From Azospirillum sp. SYSU D00513 (lineage in GTDB: Bacteria > Pseudomonadota > Alphaproteobacteria > Azospirillales > Azospirillaceae): a stretch of DNA of 64,000 bases. Below are positions 42,679-51,236 of the stretch, in pieces. The first letter of the stretch is position 1; each line of letters opens with the position of its first letter. A model generated the notes under the pieces. That model saw only the letters and a program-made list of their open reading frames with translations, was not told the DNA's origin and did not search any database. The translations under genes and the position numbers were made by a program. The stretch lies in assembly GCF_017356015.1 (NCBI RefSeq), contig NZ_JAFIQV010000023.1, positions 46,823-110,822 on the forward strand, read 5' to 3'.

Positions 42679-43493
42679 CGGGCCTTCCCGTCACGGACTC
42701 GCTCGGTGCCGCCCTCGGCCTCCAGGGCAAGGCCGCCATCGTCACCGGCGCCGCCCGGGGCATCGGCGCCGCCATCGCCCAAGGCCTGCACGCCGCCGGC
42801 GTCTCCGTCGCCCTCGCCGACATCGACGGCGCGGGCGTGCAGGCCGGCGCCGCCGCGCTGGGCGAACGGGCGCTGCCCGTCGCGATGGACCTGCGCGACG
42901 ACCACTCCCTCGACGCCTGCGTCGAGGCCGCCGCGACGGCCTTCGGCCGTCTCGACATACTGGTCAACGCCGCCTGCACCTACCAGGACAAGGGCCTGGG
43001 TTCCACCCGCGCCGAGTGGCTGGAGGCCCTGAACGTCAACCTTGTCGGCGCCGCCATCCTCACCGACAAGGCCGCCGCCCGCATGGGCGAAGGAGGCGTG
43101 GTCGTGAACATCGGCAGCGTCGGCGGCAAATTCGGCGCCGCCGGCCGCGCCCTCTACCCGGCCTCCAAGGCCGCCCTGATGCAGTTCACCAAGAACGCCG
43201 CCGTCTCCCTCGCTCCAAAGGGCATCCGCGTCGTCACCGTCTCGCCCGCCTGGACCTGGTCGCCCGCCCTGGAGGCACTGGCCGGCACGCCGGAGCATGC
43301 GGACGCAGTGGGCGGCAGCCTTCACCCCGCCGGCCGGGTGGGGCGGGGGGAGGATGTGTCGGGGGCGGTGCTGCTGGCCTGTTCGGGGCTGGCGGGGTTC
43401 GTCACCGGGGTGGATATCCCGGTGGACGGGGGATTCTCCGCGCTGGGGCCGGACCAGGGGCGGGGACCTAAGGGGTGGTTTGGGGTGGGGTAA
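42675..43493 (+). CDS. SDR-family dehydrogenase, probable cis-dihydrodiol dehydrogenase
   Basis: 272 residues from GTG 42675, overlapping the beta-subunit stop by 4 bases. The classical SDR motifs are TGAARGIG (NAD binding), NAA, NIGSVGG (Ser) and Tyr161-x3-Lys165 (YPASK). By position it should rearomatise the dioxygenase product to a catechol. The C-terminal 60 codons are unusually rich in runs of G, with tail residues Gly-Pro-Lys-Gly-Trp-Phe, beyond the normal SDR end. A terminator follows. Confidence 0.88.
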   Translation: MTGLPVTDSLGAALGLQGKAAIVTGAARGIGAAIAQGLHAAGVSVALADIDGAGVQAGAAALGERALPVAMDLRDDHSLDACVEAAATAFGRLDILVNAACTYQDKGLGSTRAEWLEALNVNLVGAAILTDKAAARMGEGGVVVNIGSVGGKFGAAGRALYPASKAALMQFTKNAAVSLAPKGIRVVTVSPAWTWSPALEALAGTPEHADAVGGSLHPAGRVGRGEDVSGAVLLACSGLAGFVTGVDIPVDGGFSALGPDQGRGPKGWFGVG

Positions 43494-43539
43494 GAAACGC
43501 CGGTTTTGAAAAAGCGCTTTATTAGGAATTTGAAAAAAG

Positions 43540-43573
43540 AAAGGGACCGAGCCCAAAGGCTCGGTCCCTTTTC
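43540..43573. terminator. Bidirectional terminator between the SDR gene and glmS
   Basis: AAGGGACCGAGCC (43541-43553) pairs with GGCTCGGTCCCTT (43558-43570), followed by TTTCA on the plus side and flanked by AAAAAAGA on the other, which gives a T tract for glmS. Confidence 0.9.
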
Positions 43574-43588
43574 ATTAGCAACCTTTGC

Positions 43589-45415
43589 TCACTCCACCGT
43601 AACCGACTTCGCCAAGTTCCGCGGCTGGTCCACATCCGTGCCCTTCAGCACGGCGGTGTGGTAGGCCAGCAACTGCACCGGGATGGCGTAGAGCAGGGGG
43701 GCCACCAGCGGGTCGCAGGCGGGGAGTTCGACGGACCAGCGGACGCGGTCGCCGAGCTTGTCCACGCCCTTCTTGTCGGCCAGCAGCAGCACCTTGCCGG
43801 AGCGGGCGCAGACTTCCTGGACGTTGGAGACGACCTTTTCGAACAGGTTGTCCGTCGGCATCAGCACGATGACCGGGACGTTGTCATCGATCAGGGCGAT
43901 TGGGCCGTGCTTCAGCTCGCCGGCGGCGTAGCCTTCAGCGTGGATGTAGCTGATCTCCTTCAGCTTCAGGGCACCCTCCAGCGCCAGCGGGTACATGGCG
44001 CCGCGGCCGAGATACAGCACGTCGCGGGCCTCCGACACCTCCTGGGCCAGTTCCTTCAGCCGCTCGTCGTGGGCCAGCACGTCGGCGGCGCGGGCCGGGA
44101 CCTCGCGCAGGGCCTGGGCGATCTGCTGCATGCGCTCGGCCGGGATGGCGCCGCGGGCGTGGCCGACGGCGACGGCGAGGCAGGCGAGCGTGGTGAGCTG
44201 GGTGGTGAAGGCCTTGGTGGAGGCGACGCCGATCTCCGGGCCGGCCATGGTCATCAGCACCGCGTCGCTCTCGCGGGCGATGGTGCTCTCCGGCACGTTG
44301 ACGACCGACAGGATCTTCTGACCCTTGCGCTTGCAGTAGCGCAGCGCCTCCAGCGTGTCCAGGGTCTCGCCGGACTGGGAGATGAACAGGGCCACGCCGC
44401 CCTCGGGCATCGGGGCCTCGCGGTAACGGAACTCCGACGCGATGTCCACCTCGACCGGCAGCTTGGCGATGGTCTCGAACCAGTATTTCGCGACCACGCC
44501 GGCGTAATAGGCGGTGCCGCAGGCGACGATGGTCAGCCGCGTGGCCGAGGCGATGTCGAAGGGGAACTCCGGCATCGTCACGGTGCTGGTGCCCGGATTG
44601 ATGTAGGCGTTCAGCGTGTCGCCGATGACCTGCGGCTGCTCGTAGATCTCCTTCAGCATGTAATGGCGGTAGCCATCCTTGCCGATCAGCGCGCCGGACA
44701 GGGCGGTGGTCTTGACCGGGCGCTCCACCACCGCGTCGCCGGCGTCGTGGATGGTGCAGCCGGCATGGGTCACCTCCACCCAGTCGCCGTCCTCGAGGTA
44801 GCAGATGCGGTTGGTCAGCGGCGCGAGCGCGAAGGCGTCGGACGCCAGGTACATCTCGCCTTCGCCGTAGCCCACGGCCAGCGGCGTGCCGTGGCGGGCG
44901 CCGATCATCATCTTGTGCTCGCCCGCGAAGATCAGCACGAGCGAGAAGGCGCCGGTGAAGCGCTTGAACGCGGCGGAGGACGCCTCGACCGGCGTCATGC
45001 CCTCCTTCTCCAGGTAGTGGGTGACCAGATGGGCGATCACCTCGGTGTCGGTCGCGCTCTCGAACACGTAGCCGTGCCCGATCAGCTCGTCCTTCAGCTC
45101 CTGGTAGTTCTCGATGATGCCGTTGTGGACGACGGCCACGCGGGGGGTGGCGTGCGGGTGGGCGTTGTCCTCGGTCGGGCCGCCGTGGGTGGCCCAGCGC
45201 GTGTGGCCGATGCCGATGGTGCCCGGCAGCGGCGCGTCGCGCAGCTTCATCTCGAGGTTGACCAGCTTGCCCTCGGCCCGGCAGCGCTCGATCCGGCCGT
45301 TCACGAGCGTCGCGACGCCCGCGCTGTCGTAGCCGCGGTATTCGAGCCGGCGCAGACCCTCCACCAGACGGGGGGCCGCGTCATACGTGCCGATGATGCC
45401 GATGATGCCGCACAT
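43589..45415 (-). CDS. glmS: Glutamine--fructose-6-phosphate aminotransferase (isomerising)
   Basis: 608 residues. Cys2 after Met1 is the N-terminal nucleophile of the glutaminase domain (MCGIIGIIG). Two SIS sugar-isomerase domains follow (SQSGETLDTLEALRY and the second near residue 460). The C-terminus Ser-Val-Thr-Val-Glu is standard. It makes glucosamine-6-phosphate for peptidoglycan and lipopolysaccharide. No glmS ribozyme is present in the 73-base gap to glmU. Both genes are on the minus strand, glmU first, and are probably cotranscribed. Confidence 0.97.
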   Translation of the reverse strand: MCGIIGIIGTYDAAPRLVEGLRRLEYRGYDSAGVATLVNGRIERCRAEGKLVNLEMKLRDAPLPGTIGIGHTRWATHGGPTEDNAHPHATPRVAVVHNGIIENYQELKDELIGHGYVFESATDTEVIAHLVTHYLEKEGMTPVEASSAAFKRFTGAFSLVLIFAGEHKMMIGARHGTPLAVGYGEGEMYLASDAFALAPLTNRICYLEDGDWVEVTHAGCTIHDAGDAVVERPVKTTALSGALIGKDGYRHYMLKEIYEQPQVIGDTLNAYINPGTSTVTMPEFPFDIASATRLTIVACGTAYYAGVVAKYWFETIAKLPVEVDIASEFRYREAPMPEGGVALFISQSGETLDTLEALRYCKRKGQKILSVVNVPESTIARESDAVLMTMAGPEIGVASTKAFTTQLTTLACLAVAVGHARGAIPAERMQQIAQALREVPARAADVLAHDERLKELAQEVSEARDVLYLGRGAMYPLALEGALKLKEISYIHAEGYAAGELKHGPIALIDDNVPVIVLMPTDNLFEKVVSNVQEVCARSGKVLLLADKKGVDKLGDRVRWSVELPACDPLVAPLLYAIPVQLLAYHTAVLKGTDVDQPRNLAKSVTVE

Positions 45416-45488
45416 GAACCGGAACTCCTGATAGGGTGGCAGCGGGGCGTCCGAACCGATGGGCCGACCGGAAAGGCCGGCGACGATC

Positions 45489-46841
45489 CTACGCCTTTTT
45501 TGCTTTCTCTTTTTGTTTTCCTTCGCGGAACCGCGTGGCCCAGCCGGGGTAAGACTGCTGACGCGCCCGCGAGACGACCAGCGCGTTGGCCTCGACGTTG
45601 GCCGTCACCACGCTGCCCGCGCCGACGATGGCGCCGTCCCCGACCGACACCGGCGCCACCAGCGCCGTGTTGGATCCGATGAAGGCTCCGGCGCCGATGT
45701 CCGTGTGGCTCTTGCTGAAGCCGTCGTAGTTGCAGGTGATGGTGCCGGCGCCGATGTTCGCCTTGGCCCCCACCCGCGCGTCGCCGACATAGGTCAGGTG
45801 GTTGATCTTGGCGCCGGGCTCGACGACGGCGTTCTTCACCTCGACGAAATTGCCGATGTGGACGTCGGCGCCGATCCGCGCGCCGGGCCGCAGCCGGGCG
45901 TAGGGGCCGATCTGCGCGCCAGCGTCGATGGTCACCTGCTCCAGATGGCAGAAGGGCTTGATCTCCACCCGGTCGCCGACGGTCACCCCGGCGCCGAACA
46001 CCACGCCCGGACCCACCACCACGTCGCGGCCGAGCCGCGTGTCGGCGCTGAAGAAGACGCTGTCCGGGTCGATCAGCGTGGCGCCGCCGTCCATCGCCGC
46101 CCGGCGCAGGCGCCGCTGCAGCAGCTTTTCCACCTCGGCCAGCTCGGCGCGGGAATTGACGCCGACGACCTCCGACGGGTCGGCCTCCACCACGGCGCAG
46201 GCCATGCCGGAGGCGCGGGCGATCTGCACCGCGTCGGTCAGGTAGAATTCGCCCTTGGCGTTGTCGCTGCCGATGCGGCCGATCAGGTCGAACATCCGCG
46301 CCCCGTCGAAGGCCATCAGCCCGGCGTTGCACAAGGTGACGGCGCGCTCTTCGGCGGACGCGTCGAGATACTCGACGATCTTCTCCAGCCCGCCCCGCCC
46401 GTCGAGGATCAGCCGGCCATAGGCGCCGGGCTCGTCGGGGCGCATGCCCAGCACGACCACCGCCGGGTCCTCCGCGCCGCGCCGCGCCGCGACCATGGCA
46501 CGCAGGGTGTCGGGCGAGACCAGCGGCGTGTCGCCGTACAGCACGATCACGTCGCCCGTGAACCCCTCCAGCAGCCCGAAGGAGGCGCGCACCGCGTCCG
46601 CGGTGCCCAGCTGCTCGGTCTGGACGGCGGTGGGGAAGGGGGCGACCGCCGAGGCGACCTGCTCCATGCCGGGGCCGACCACGACGACGACGCGGTCGGG
46701 CTCGAGCGCCTGTACGGCGGCGAGCACATGGCCCACCATCGGCCGTCCGGCGACGCGGTGCAGGACCTTCGGCATGTCGGACTTCATGCGCGTGCCCTTG
46801 CCGGCGGCAAGGATCACGCAGGCGAGCGGACGGTTGGTCAT
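45489..46841 (-). CDS. glmU: Bifunctional UDP-GlcNAc pyrophosphorylase / GlcN-1-P acetyltransferase
   Basis: 450 residues from ATG 46841. The N-terminal uridyltransferase domain has LAAGKGTRMKSDMPKVLH, QLGTADAV and YGDTPL. The C-terminal left-handed beta helix carries hexapeptide repeats with the acetyltransferase residues in HLTYVGDA and NIGAGTITCNYDG. The enzyme makes UDP-GlcNAc from the product of the GlmS/GlmM route. A Lys-rich tail (Lys-Gln-Lys-Glu-Lys-Ala-Lys-Lys) ends the protein. The frame is open for 66 codons upstream, but no earlier start is supported. Confidence 0.97.
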   Translation of the reverse strand: MTNRPLACVILAAGKGTRMKSDMPKVLHRVAGRPMVGHVLAAVQALEPDRVVVVVGPGMEQVASAVAPFPTAVQTEQLGTADAVRASFGLLEGFTGDVIVLYGDTPLVSPDTLRAMVAARRGAEDPAVVVLGMRPDEPGAYGRLILDGRGGLEKIVEYLDASAEERAVTLCNAGLMAFDGARMFDLIGRIGSDNAKGEFYLTDAVQIARASGMACAVVEADPSEVVGVNSRAELAEVEKLLQRRLRRAAMDGGATLIDPDSVFFSADTRLGRDVVVGPGVVFGAGVTVGDRVEIKPFCHLEQVTIDAGAQIGPYARLRPGARIGADVHIGNFVEVKNAVVEPGAKINHLTYVGDARVGAKANIGAGTITCNYDGFSKSHTDIGAGAFIGSNTALVAPVSVGDGAIVGAGSVVTANVEANALVVSRARQQSYPGWATRFREGKQKEKAKKA

Positions 46842-47151
46842 GCCTTTCTCGAATCCCCTGACTGGAATCCCCTGGTGCCGGCGCGCGGGAAGCGCTGCGC
46901 GCGGCGTCTCGATCCTCTGATTGCCACAGCCGGGGCACCAAACCCAAATCAACTTTACGGACAGGACGTTATATGCACCGTGAAAGGACTGGTCCGCCGG
47001 TCGTATTTCCGTGACCTCGGCCATCACTTTGGCGATCACTGCGCCATGCGACCTGATGTCCCATGACCGGGCGCGCGCGTGACGGCGCGGAGCATCCCTG
47101 CTATCGATTCGGCAAGCAAGAATCCAAAACGAAACGCTTGGGAGGATTTCG
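46842..47151. other. Divergent intergenic region between glmU and gph
   Basis: 310 bases. It contains a 10-bp direct repeat (GAATCCCCTG at 46851 and 46865) and one A+T-rich patch near 46945-46980. A TATAAC box on the minus strand (46969-46974) may serve glmU, though its -35 is weak. No gene was found. Confidence 0.45.
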
Positions 47152-47835
47152 ATGCGCTTTCCTTATTCCGCGCTGGTCTTCGACTTCGACGGCACGCTGA
47201 TCGACAGCGCGCCGGACATCACCCGCGCGCTGAACCGCACGCTGGCGCAGTATGGCCGGCCGGAGGTGACGGTGGCGCAGGTGCGCACCATGATCGGCGA
47301 CGGCTCGGCCATGCTGCTGCGCCAGGCCTTCGCCGCGACCGGCGGCGAGCTGGACGCGGAGGCGGCGAAGCCCGTCCTCGCCAACTACATGGACGTCTAT
47401 TTCGAGGAGGCGTCGCAGCCCTCCACCCCCTTCCCGGACGTGGCGGAGACGCTGGGCTGGTTCCACGGCCAGGGGGTGAAGCTCGGGCTCTGCACCAACA
47501 AGCCGGAGAAGATCACGCGCAAGCTGCTCGGCCTGCTCGGGCTGGATCACCTGTTCAGCGCCGTGGCCGGCGGCGACACGCTGCCCGTGCGCAAGCCCGA
47601 CGGGCGCCACCCCGGCTGGGTGCTGGAACAGCTCGGCGTCGATCTCGCCGCCGGCCACCGGGCGGCGATGATCGGCGACAACGCCCACGACGTGAAGGCC
47701 GCCCGCTCCGCCGGCATCCCGGTGATCGCCATGAGCTACGGCTATCCCCGCATGCCGCTCGACCAGCTCGGCGCCGACCTCATCGTCGACCGCTTCGCCG
47801 ACCTGCCGGACGCGTTGCGGCGGCTGGCCGGTTAA
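47152..47835 (+). CDS. gph: HAD-family phosphoglycolate phosphatase
   Basis: 227 residues. HAD motif I is FDFDGTLIDSAPD (nucleophile Asp), motif II is the Thr of LCTNKP, motif III is the Lys of VRKPDGRHP, and motif IV is MIGDNAHD. The cap domain and length match Gph, which removes phosphate from 2-phosphoglycolate produced by oxidative metabolism. GGGAGG lies before ATG 47152. The stop overlaps the tail of the converging DUF3108 gene by 4 bases. Other HAD substrates are possible. Confidence 0.9.
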   Translation: MRFPYSALVFDFDGTLIDSAPDITRALNRTLAQYGRPEVTVAQVRTMIGDGSAMLLRQAFAATGGELDAEAAKPVLANYMDVYFEEASQPSTPFPDVAETLGWFHGQGVKLGLCTNKPEKITRKLLGLLGLDHLFSAVAGGDTLPVRKPDGRHPGWVLEQLGVDLAAGHRAAMIGDNAHDVKAARSAGIPVIAMSYGYPRMPLDQLGADLIVDRFADLPDALRRLAG

Positions 47836-48737
47836 GGCTTCGCCGCCGGACGAGTGCCGGACGCGGAGACGGGCCGGGGCAGGGGCGACGCCCCGGTCAG
47901 GTGGACCACCACCCCGCCCAGCCCGCTTTCCGTCTCGATCCGCACCGGCACCGGGGGACCGCCCTCGGTGACCGGGGCGAACCAGACCTCCACCGGCGGG
48001 CGGGGCTCGCCGTCGCCCTCGCTCCGGGCGAACAGGCGCTGTCCCATCAGGCTCGGCGGCGGCTTGCGCGAATAGCCGGCGATCGGCTTGTAGGTCACCT
48101 GGCAGCGCCGCGCCGCCCCGGAGAAGGCCGAATAGCCGGACGGCGCGATGCGGTCCATGCCGAGATCGGCGAAGACCATGTCGTAGCGGCGGCGGCCGTC
48201 ATAGACGGGCATTGTGCCGGCGCAGCCGCGCCCCTCGCCCGCCCCCAGCATCACGGCCAGCATCGCGGTCACCGGGTCCAGCGTGCCGCGCTGAAGCTCG
48301 TCGGGCACCGGCTCGCGCTCGTCCTCCTCCGGCGGCGGGACCGCCGTGACCTGCACGCCGCCGCGCGCGTCGTAGCGCAGGGTGACGTCGCGCGGCTCTC
48401 CCCGCCACAGGCTCGACAGCTCGTACAGCTCCGGGCGCGGCACGCCCCGTGCGAGGGTGCCCAGGCTGGTCACCCGCGATTGCCAGCTCAGCAGGCGCCC
48501 GACGAAGCCGTCGGTCTCCGCGTCGATCCGCAGGCTGTAGCGGCCGGCTTCCATCACCAGTTCGGCCTGGCCCTTCAGGGGACTCATCCCGCCGACATGC
48601 GCCTGATAGGCGGCGCGCATGCCCTGCGCGCCCGCCATGTCCGGCACCAGGAGCGAGGCGAGGAGCACCGCCGGCAGAAGGGAGCCCGATCGCCGCCGTC
48701 CCGCCGCACCCCCGGTCGCCTGCCGCATGTCCCGCAT
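47832..48737 (-). CDS. DUF3108 domain-containing exported protein
   Basis: 301 residues from ATG 48737; ATG 48728 is an alternative. Signal peptide about 1-38 with an Ala-Gly-Ala-Gln cleavage region. The mature part fits DUF3108: a beta-rich domain with Tyr-x-Ala/His-Val-Gly-Gly near the start and YDMVFADLG in the second half. Two Cys (in GRGCAG and RRCQVTYKPI) may form a disulfide. The fold resembles periplasmic lipid- or ligand-binding barrels, but no function is established. Three 18-bp tandem repeats lie just upstream of the start. Confidence 0.8.
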   Translation of the reverse strand: MRDMRQATGGAAGRRRSGSLLPAVLLASLLVPDMAGAQGMRAAYQAHVGGMSPLKGQAELVMEAGRYSLRIDAETDGFVGRLLSWQSRVTSLGTLARGVPRPELYELSSLWRGEPRDVTLRYDARGGVQVTAVPPPEEDEREPVPDELQRGTLDPVTAMLAVMLGAGEGRGCAGTMPVYDGRRRYDMVFADLGMDRIAPSGYSAFSGAARRCQVTYKPIAGYSRKPPPSLMGQRLFARSEGDGEPRPPVEVWFAPVTEGGPPVPVRIETESGLGGVVVHLTGASPLPRPVSASGTRPAAKP

Positions 48738-48742
48738 CCATC

Positions 48743-48796
48743 CCTGTTTCGGAGAGAAGGCCTGTTTCGGAGAAAAGGCCTGTTTCGCAGAAATGG
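48743..48796. repeat. Three tandem 18-bp repeats
   Basis: CCTGTTTCGGAGAGAAGG is repeated three times with two or three mismatches per copy. The array lies immediately upstream of the DUF3108 start and 23 bases from the -35 box of the tRNA-Val promoter, so it occupies the divergent control region. Confidence 0.9.
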
Positions 48797-48818
48797 ATTA
48801 TGGAGCGAAAAGCCGCGC

Positions 48819-48847
48819 TTGACATCCCGGAACCGCATCTTTAGAAA
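48819..48847 (+). promoter_or_regulatory. Promoter of tRNA-Val copy 1
   Basis: TTGACA (48819-48824) and TAGAAA (48842-48847) separated by 17 bases; the predicted start near 48854 gives a leader of about 100 bases. Confidence 0.75.
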
Positions 48848-48956
48848 GCCGCTCACCGCAGCCGAGCGCTCCGCCGAACACCGGCGGGAAGGCACTCCGG
48901 CAAAGGCTTCGGGACTGGTCCCGGTTCGAACGAACCCGGCACGGTCCCTCTGGGAT

Positions 48957-49031
48957 GGGCGCATAGCTCAGCGGGAGAGCACACCCTTCACACGGGTGGG
49001 GTCGTAGGTTCAATCCCTACTGCGCCCACCA
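48957..49031 (+). tRNA. tRNA-Val(CAC), copy 1, CCA encoded
   Basis: Acceptor stem GGGCGCA pairs with TGCGCCC, with an encoded CCA at 49029-49031. The D arm (GCTC...GAGC), the anticodon loop TTCACAC within the ACCC/GGGT stem, and the T arm with TTCAATC are all standard. Anticodon CAC reads GUG, a common Val codon in this genome. The sequence is identical to the gene at 51237. Confidence 0.96.
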
Positions 49032-49108
49032 TCCCCTTCCTCCGAACATCGGAGATCCGGGGGATGATCCGTCCCAAAACACCTCAAAAACACTGTCTGC
49101 TGAAATGG

Positions 49109-49136
49109 ACCGGGCGCGGCGCGCACCGGTTTTTTT
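49109..49136 (+). terminator. Terminator of tRNA-Val copy 1
   Basis: ACCGG-GCGC pairs with GCGC-CCGGT (one bulged A) and runs into TTTTTT. It lies 78 bases after the tRNA. Confidence 0.85.
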
Positions 49137-49164
49137 GTCGTGTCTCGGCTCTGCCTTAGACCCG

Positions 49165-49383
49165 TCAAATTCCGGATGAGGGCGCCCGGTTGCGCGGGTA
49201 GGAGGCGAAGGGCACGGACTCCTCCGCGGACACGTCCCCGTCCGCCGAGATGGTCTGCGCGCTGGCGGACACGCCGGCCTCCTCGGACGCGGCACCGCCC
49301 TCCGCGACCTGGTTCTCTCCCGTGGCGCAGCCCGCGAGAAGGAGCGCGGCCAGGCAGCCCGCCGCTAAAAATCCGTGCCTCAA
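49165..49383 (-). CDS. Small lipoprotein, 72 aa
   Basis: Start is TTG 49383, with GGAGG five bases upstream. Residues 1-19 form a type II signal peptide ending in the lipobox Leu-Leu-Ala-Gly-Cys19. The mature part is acidic, Ala/Ser/Glu-rich and without further Cys, ending Ala-Pro-Ser-Ser-Gly-Ile. It would be anchored to a membrane facing the periplasm. No family was recognised. Confidence 0.72.
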   Translation of the reverse strand: MRHGFLAAGCLAALLLAGCATGENQVAEGGAASEEAGVSASAQTISADGDVSAEESVPFASYPRNRAPSSGI

Positions 49384-49623
49384 TCGAGCCTCCCAGCCAC
49401 TGGTCGATGCCGGTGCCACGCACCGCGTCTTCGGAAACAAGGCGGAGGCCATCGCGTTTCAGCCACGCCGTGACAAAATTGGGCGCGCCAGGGACCGGAC
49501 GGACGGCGCGTTGCCGGAGGGGGACGAGCGGACGCGCGCCCTGTTGAGGACTCACGGGCGCTGGAGCGGATCGCGGCCTCTTGCCACCCCTCGCACGCTG
49601 CCCGGCTCCCTGGGAGGGGCGCC

Positions 49624-49938
49624 ATGAGCGAATCAGCAACGCTTGCCGACGGGCCGGGAGACGCCCGGCTTCCCTTCGTGAAAAGCCGGTCCTGGGTCTG
49701 CCCGAAGAACAGCCGGCCCAGGCTGTACCGCGTCGGCTTCGACCGCGATAACCGGCCCGTCCGCTTCGAAAGGCTGGGCAGCCTCCATGAACGGCGCGCG
49801 CTGGTCGTGGCGTGGCGCACGGCCTGCGGCGCCTGGGTCGGCAAGTACCGCGCCGACACGGGTTACGTGACGGCGCGCCTGTCCCCGGCGGAGGTCGCCT
49901 ACATCGAGGCCGTGGGCCGGATCGCGCTGACCGCCTGA
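49624..49938 (+). CDS. Hypothetical protein, 104 aa
   Basis: ATG 49624 follows GGGAGGGGCGCC. The middle of the protein reads as beta strands (Tyr-Arg-Val-Gly-Phe-Asp-Arg-Asp-Asn-Arg-Pro-Val-Arg-Phe-Glu) followed by Trp-Val-Gly-Lys-Tyr and a C-terminal helix with Ser-Pro-Ala-Glu-Val. Two Cys are present. No signal, membrane segment or known domain. It faces the 246-residue minus-strand gene tail to tail, 4 bases apart. Confidence 0.6.
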   Translation: MSESATLADGPGDARLPFVKSRSWVCPKNSRPRLYRVGFDRDNRPVRFERLGSLHERRALVVAWRTACGAWVGKYRADTGYVTARLSPAEVAYIEAVGRIALTA

Positions 49939-49942
49939 CCCG

Positions 49943-50683
49943 CTACCAGCCAACGGAACAGCCGGACTCGACGGGGAAGCCGAGCAGCGCGAGGTTTTCC
50001 CGCTCGAACAGCTCCAAGGGGTCGCCGGCGTTGAGCGATATCTCCGTCGCGCGCCCTGTGAAGAAATGGGTGGTCTCGGAAACGATGTTGTCGAACAGGC
50101 TGTAGGCGACGTTCGCCGTGTCCTCATCCTGAACGCTGTAGGTCAGTTCCTGCTCCAGGGAGATGCTGTCGGTGAAATCCCCGTCGGGATTGACCAGGAA
50201 CAGGAAGGAATCGTGGAAGAAGGAAAAGGTCCCGCTTTCCCCGCGCAGGAAGGCGGACAGGCCGTCCGCGCCGGTGTCCGGGCGATCGTCCGAAATGCCG
50301 AGCGTGGTCCGGTCGGTTTCCTGCGGCCCGGCCGTGTTCTCGATCACGTCCTCCTGCCGGATCCCGCCGACCTCGGCGGAGATGATGACGCTGTTGTATC
50401 GCGGCTCCTGGTCGATGTAGCTGGTGAAGCTGGTCCCGTCAGTCTCCACGACGGGGTCGTTGAAGTTGATGGCGTAGGACAGGGTGAACTCCTCGCCGGA
50501 GATGTCCTGGCCTAGGAACATGCCGCGTTCGGCAACGCCGGTCGCACTGACCACATACAGCCCTTCGAAATCATCGTCGGCACCGTGGCCTTTCCCGTGA
50601 TCCTTGCCGTGGTGGCCGTCATGCCCGCGGCCATGGCCGCTCTTCTCCCGGTCTTTTTCGTGCCCGTCCGTCCTGTTCGACAT
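49943..50683 (-). CDS. Unrecognised acidic protein with His/Gly-rich N-terminus
   Basis: 246 residues from ATG 50683, strongly supported by GGGGAGGAAACC. Residues 1-36 alternate His, Gly, Lys and Asp (seven His), like a metal-binding or disordered tail. The remainder is acidic and beta-rich, with no signal peptide, no membrane segment and a single Cys near the C-terminus. No family was recognised. It could be exported by a leaderless route or be a cytosolic metal buffer; neither is shown. Confidence 0.7.
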   Translation of the reverse strand: MSNRTDGHEKDREKSGHGRGHDGHHGKDHGKGHGADDDFEGLYVVSATGVAERGMFLGQDISGEEFTLSYAINFNDPVVETDGTSFTSYIDQEPRYNSVIISAEVGGIRQEDVIENTAGPQETDRTTLGISDDRPDTGADGLSAFLRGESGTFSFFHDSFLFLVNPDGDFTDSISLEQELTYSVQDEDTANVAYSLFDNIVSETTHFFTGRATEISLNAGDPLELFERENLALLGFPVESGCSVGW

Positions 50684-50884
50684 GGTTTCCTCCCCGAAAT
50701 CCGATGGCACCGGACCCTGCCGATTCTGCTTCCGGCGGAGCCCCCGGCAGTGGGCGCGTTGGTACAGTGACCCTCTTGCCGATCCCGCTCGCCTGAGGAG
50801 CGGAAAGGAAAAAGCGGCGCCCGAGGGAGCAGGCCGCCCCTTCACCCGTTATCCAGACCGAGACGATCATTGGAGGGACGAGCG

Positions 50885-51064
50885 ATGAAGGGTCTGCGTC
50901 TGGTTCTGGTCGCCGTGGCCGTGGCGGTTTCGGTCGGCGCGTGCAGCAAGGGCGCCACGGTCGGCGGGCTGGGCGGCGCTGCCGGCGGCTACGCGGTGGA
51001 CGGCAAGCGGGGCGCCGTGATCGGCGGCCTTGGCGGTGCCGCCATCGGCTCCGTGGTGGACTGA
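50885..51064 (+). CDS. Glycine-zipper lipoprotein, 59 aa
   Basis: ATG 50885 lies eight bases after GGAGG. A lipoprotein signal ends at Val-Gly-Ala-Cys20. The short mature part contains two Gly-Gly-Leu-Gly-Gly-Ala-Ala repeats, a glycine-zipper hairpin related to those of OmpA-like and YmgG-type membrane proteins. Too short to be an enzyme; probably inserts in or lines a membrane. Confidence 0.78.
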   Translation: MKGLRLVLVAVAVAVSVGACSKGATVGGLGGAAGGYAVDGKRGAVIGGLGGAAIGSVVD

Positions 51065-51164
51065 ATTTCGGCCTGAGGGGCGGCCCGCGCCGGGCGGCGG
51101 GAGGGGCCATGCGCCTTCCCGGCCCCGGGCGCGGCCCCTGCGAAAAAATCCTGCACGGCGAGGC

Positions 51165-51194
51165 TTGCCTTTCCTGCCGCGCCGGTGCTAGGGT
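51165..51194 (+). promoter_or_regulatory. Promoter of tRNA-Val copy 2
   Basis: TTGCCT (51165-51170) and TAGGGT (51189-51194) are separated by 18 bases, about 40 bases upstream of the mature tRNA. Weaker than the promoter of copy 1. Confidence 0.55.
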
Positions 51195-51236
51195 CCCGCC
51201 GCAATCGCTTGAGACCAAAGCGGTTTTGCCTGGAAT

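Noticed and set aside
45416..45488. glmS ribozyme
   Set aside because: The gap is too short and the sequence lacks the conserved core; such ribozymes are rare outside Firmicutes.
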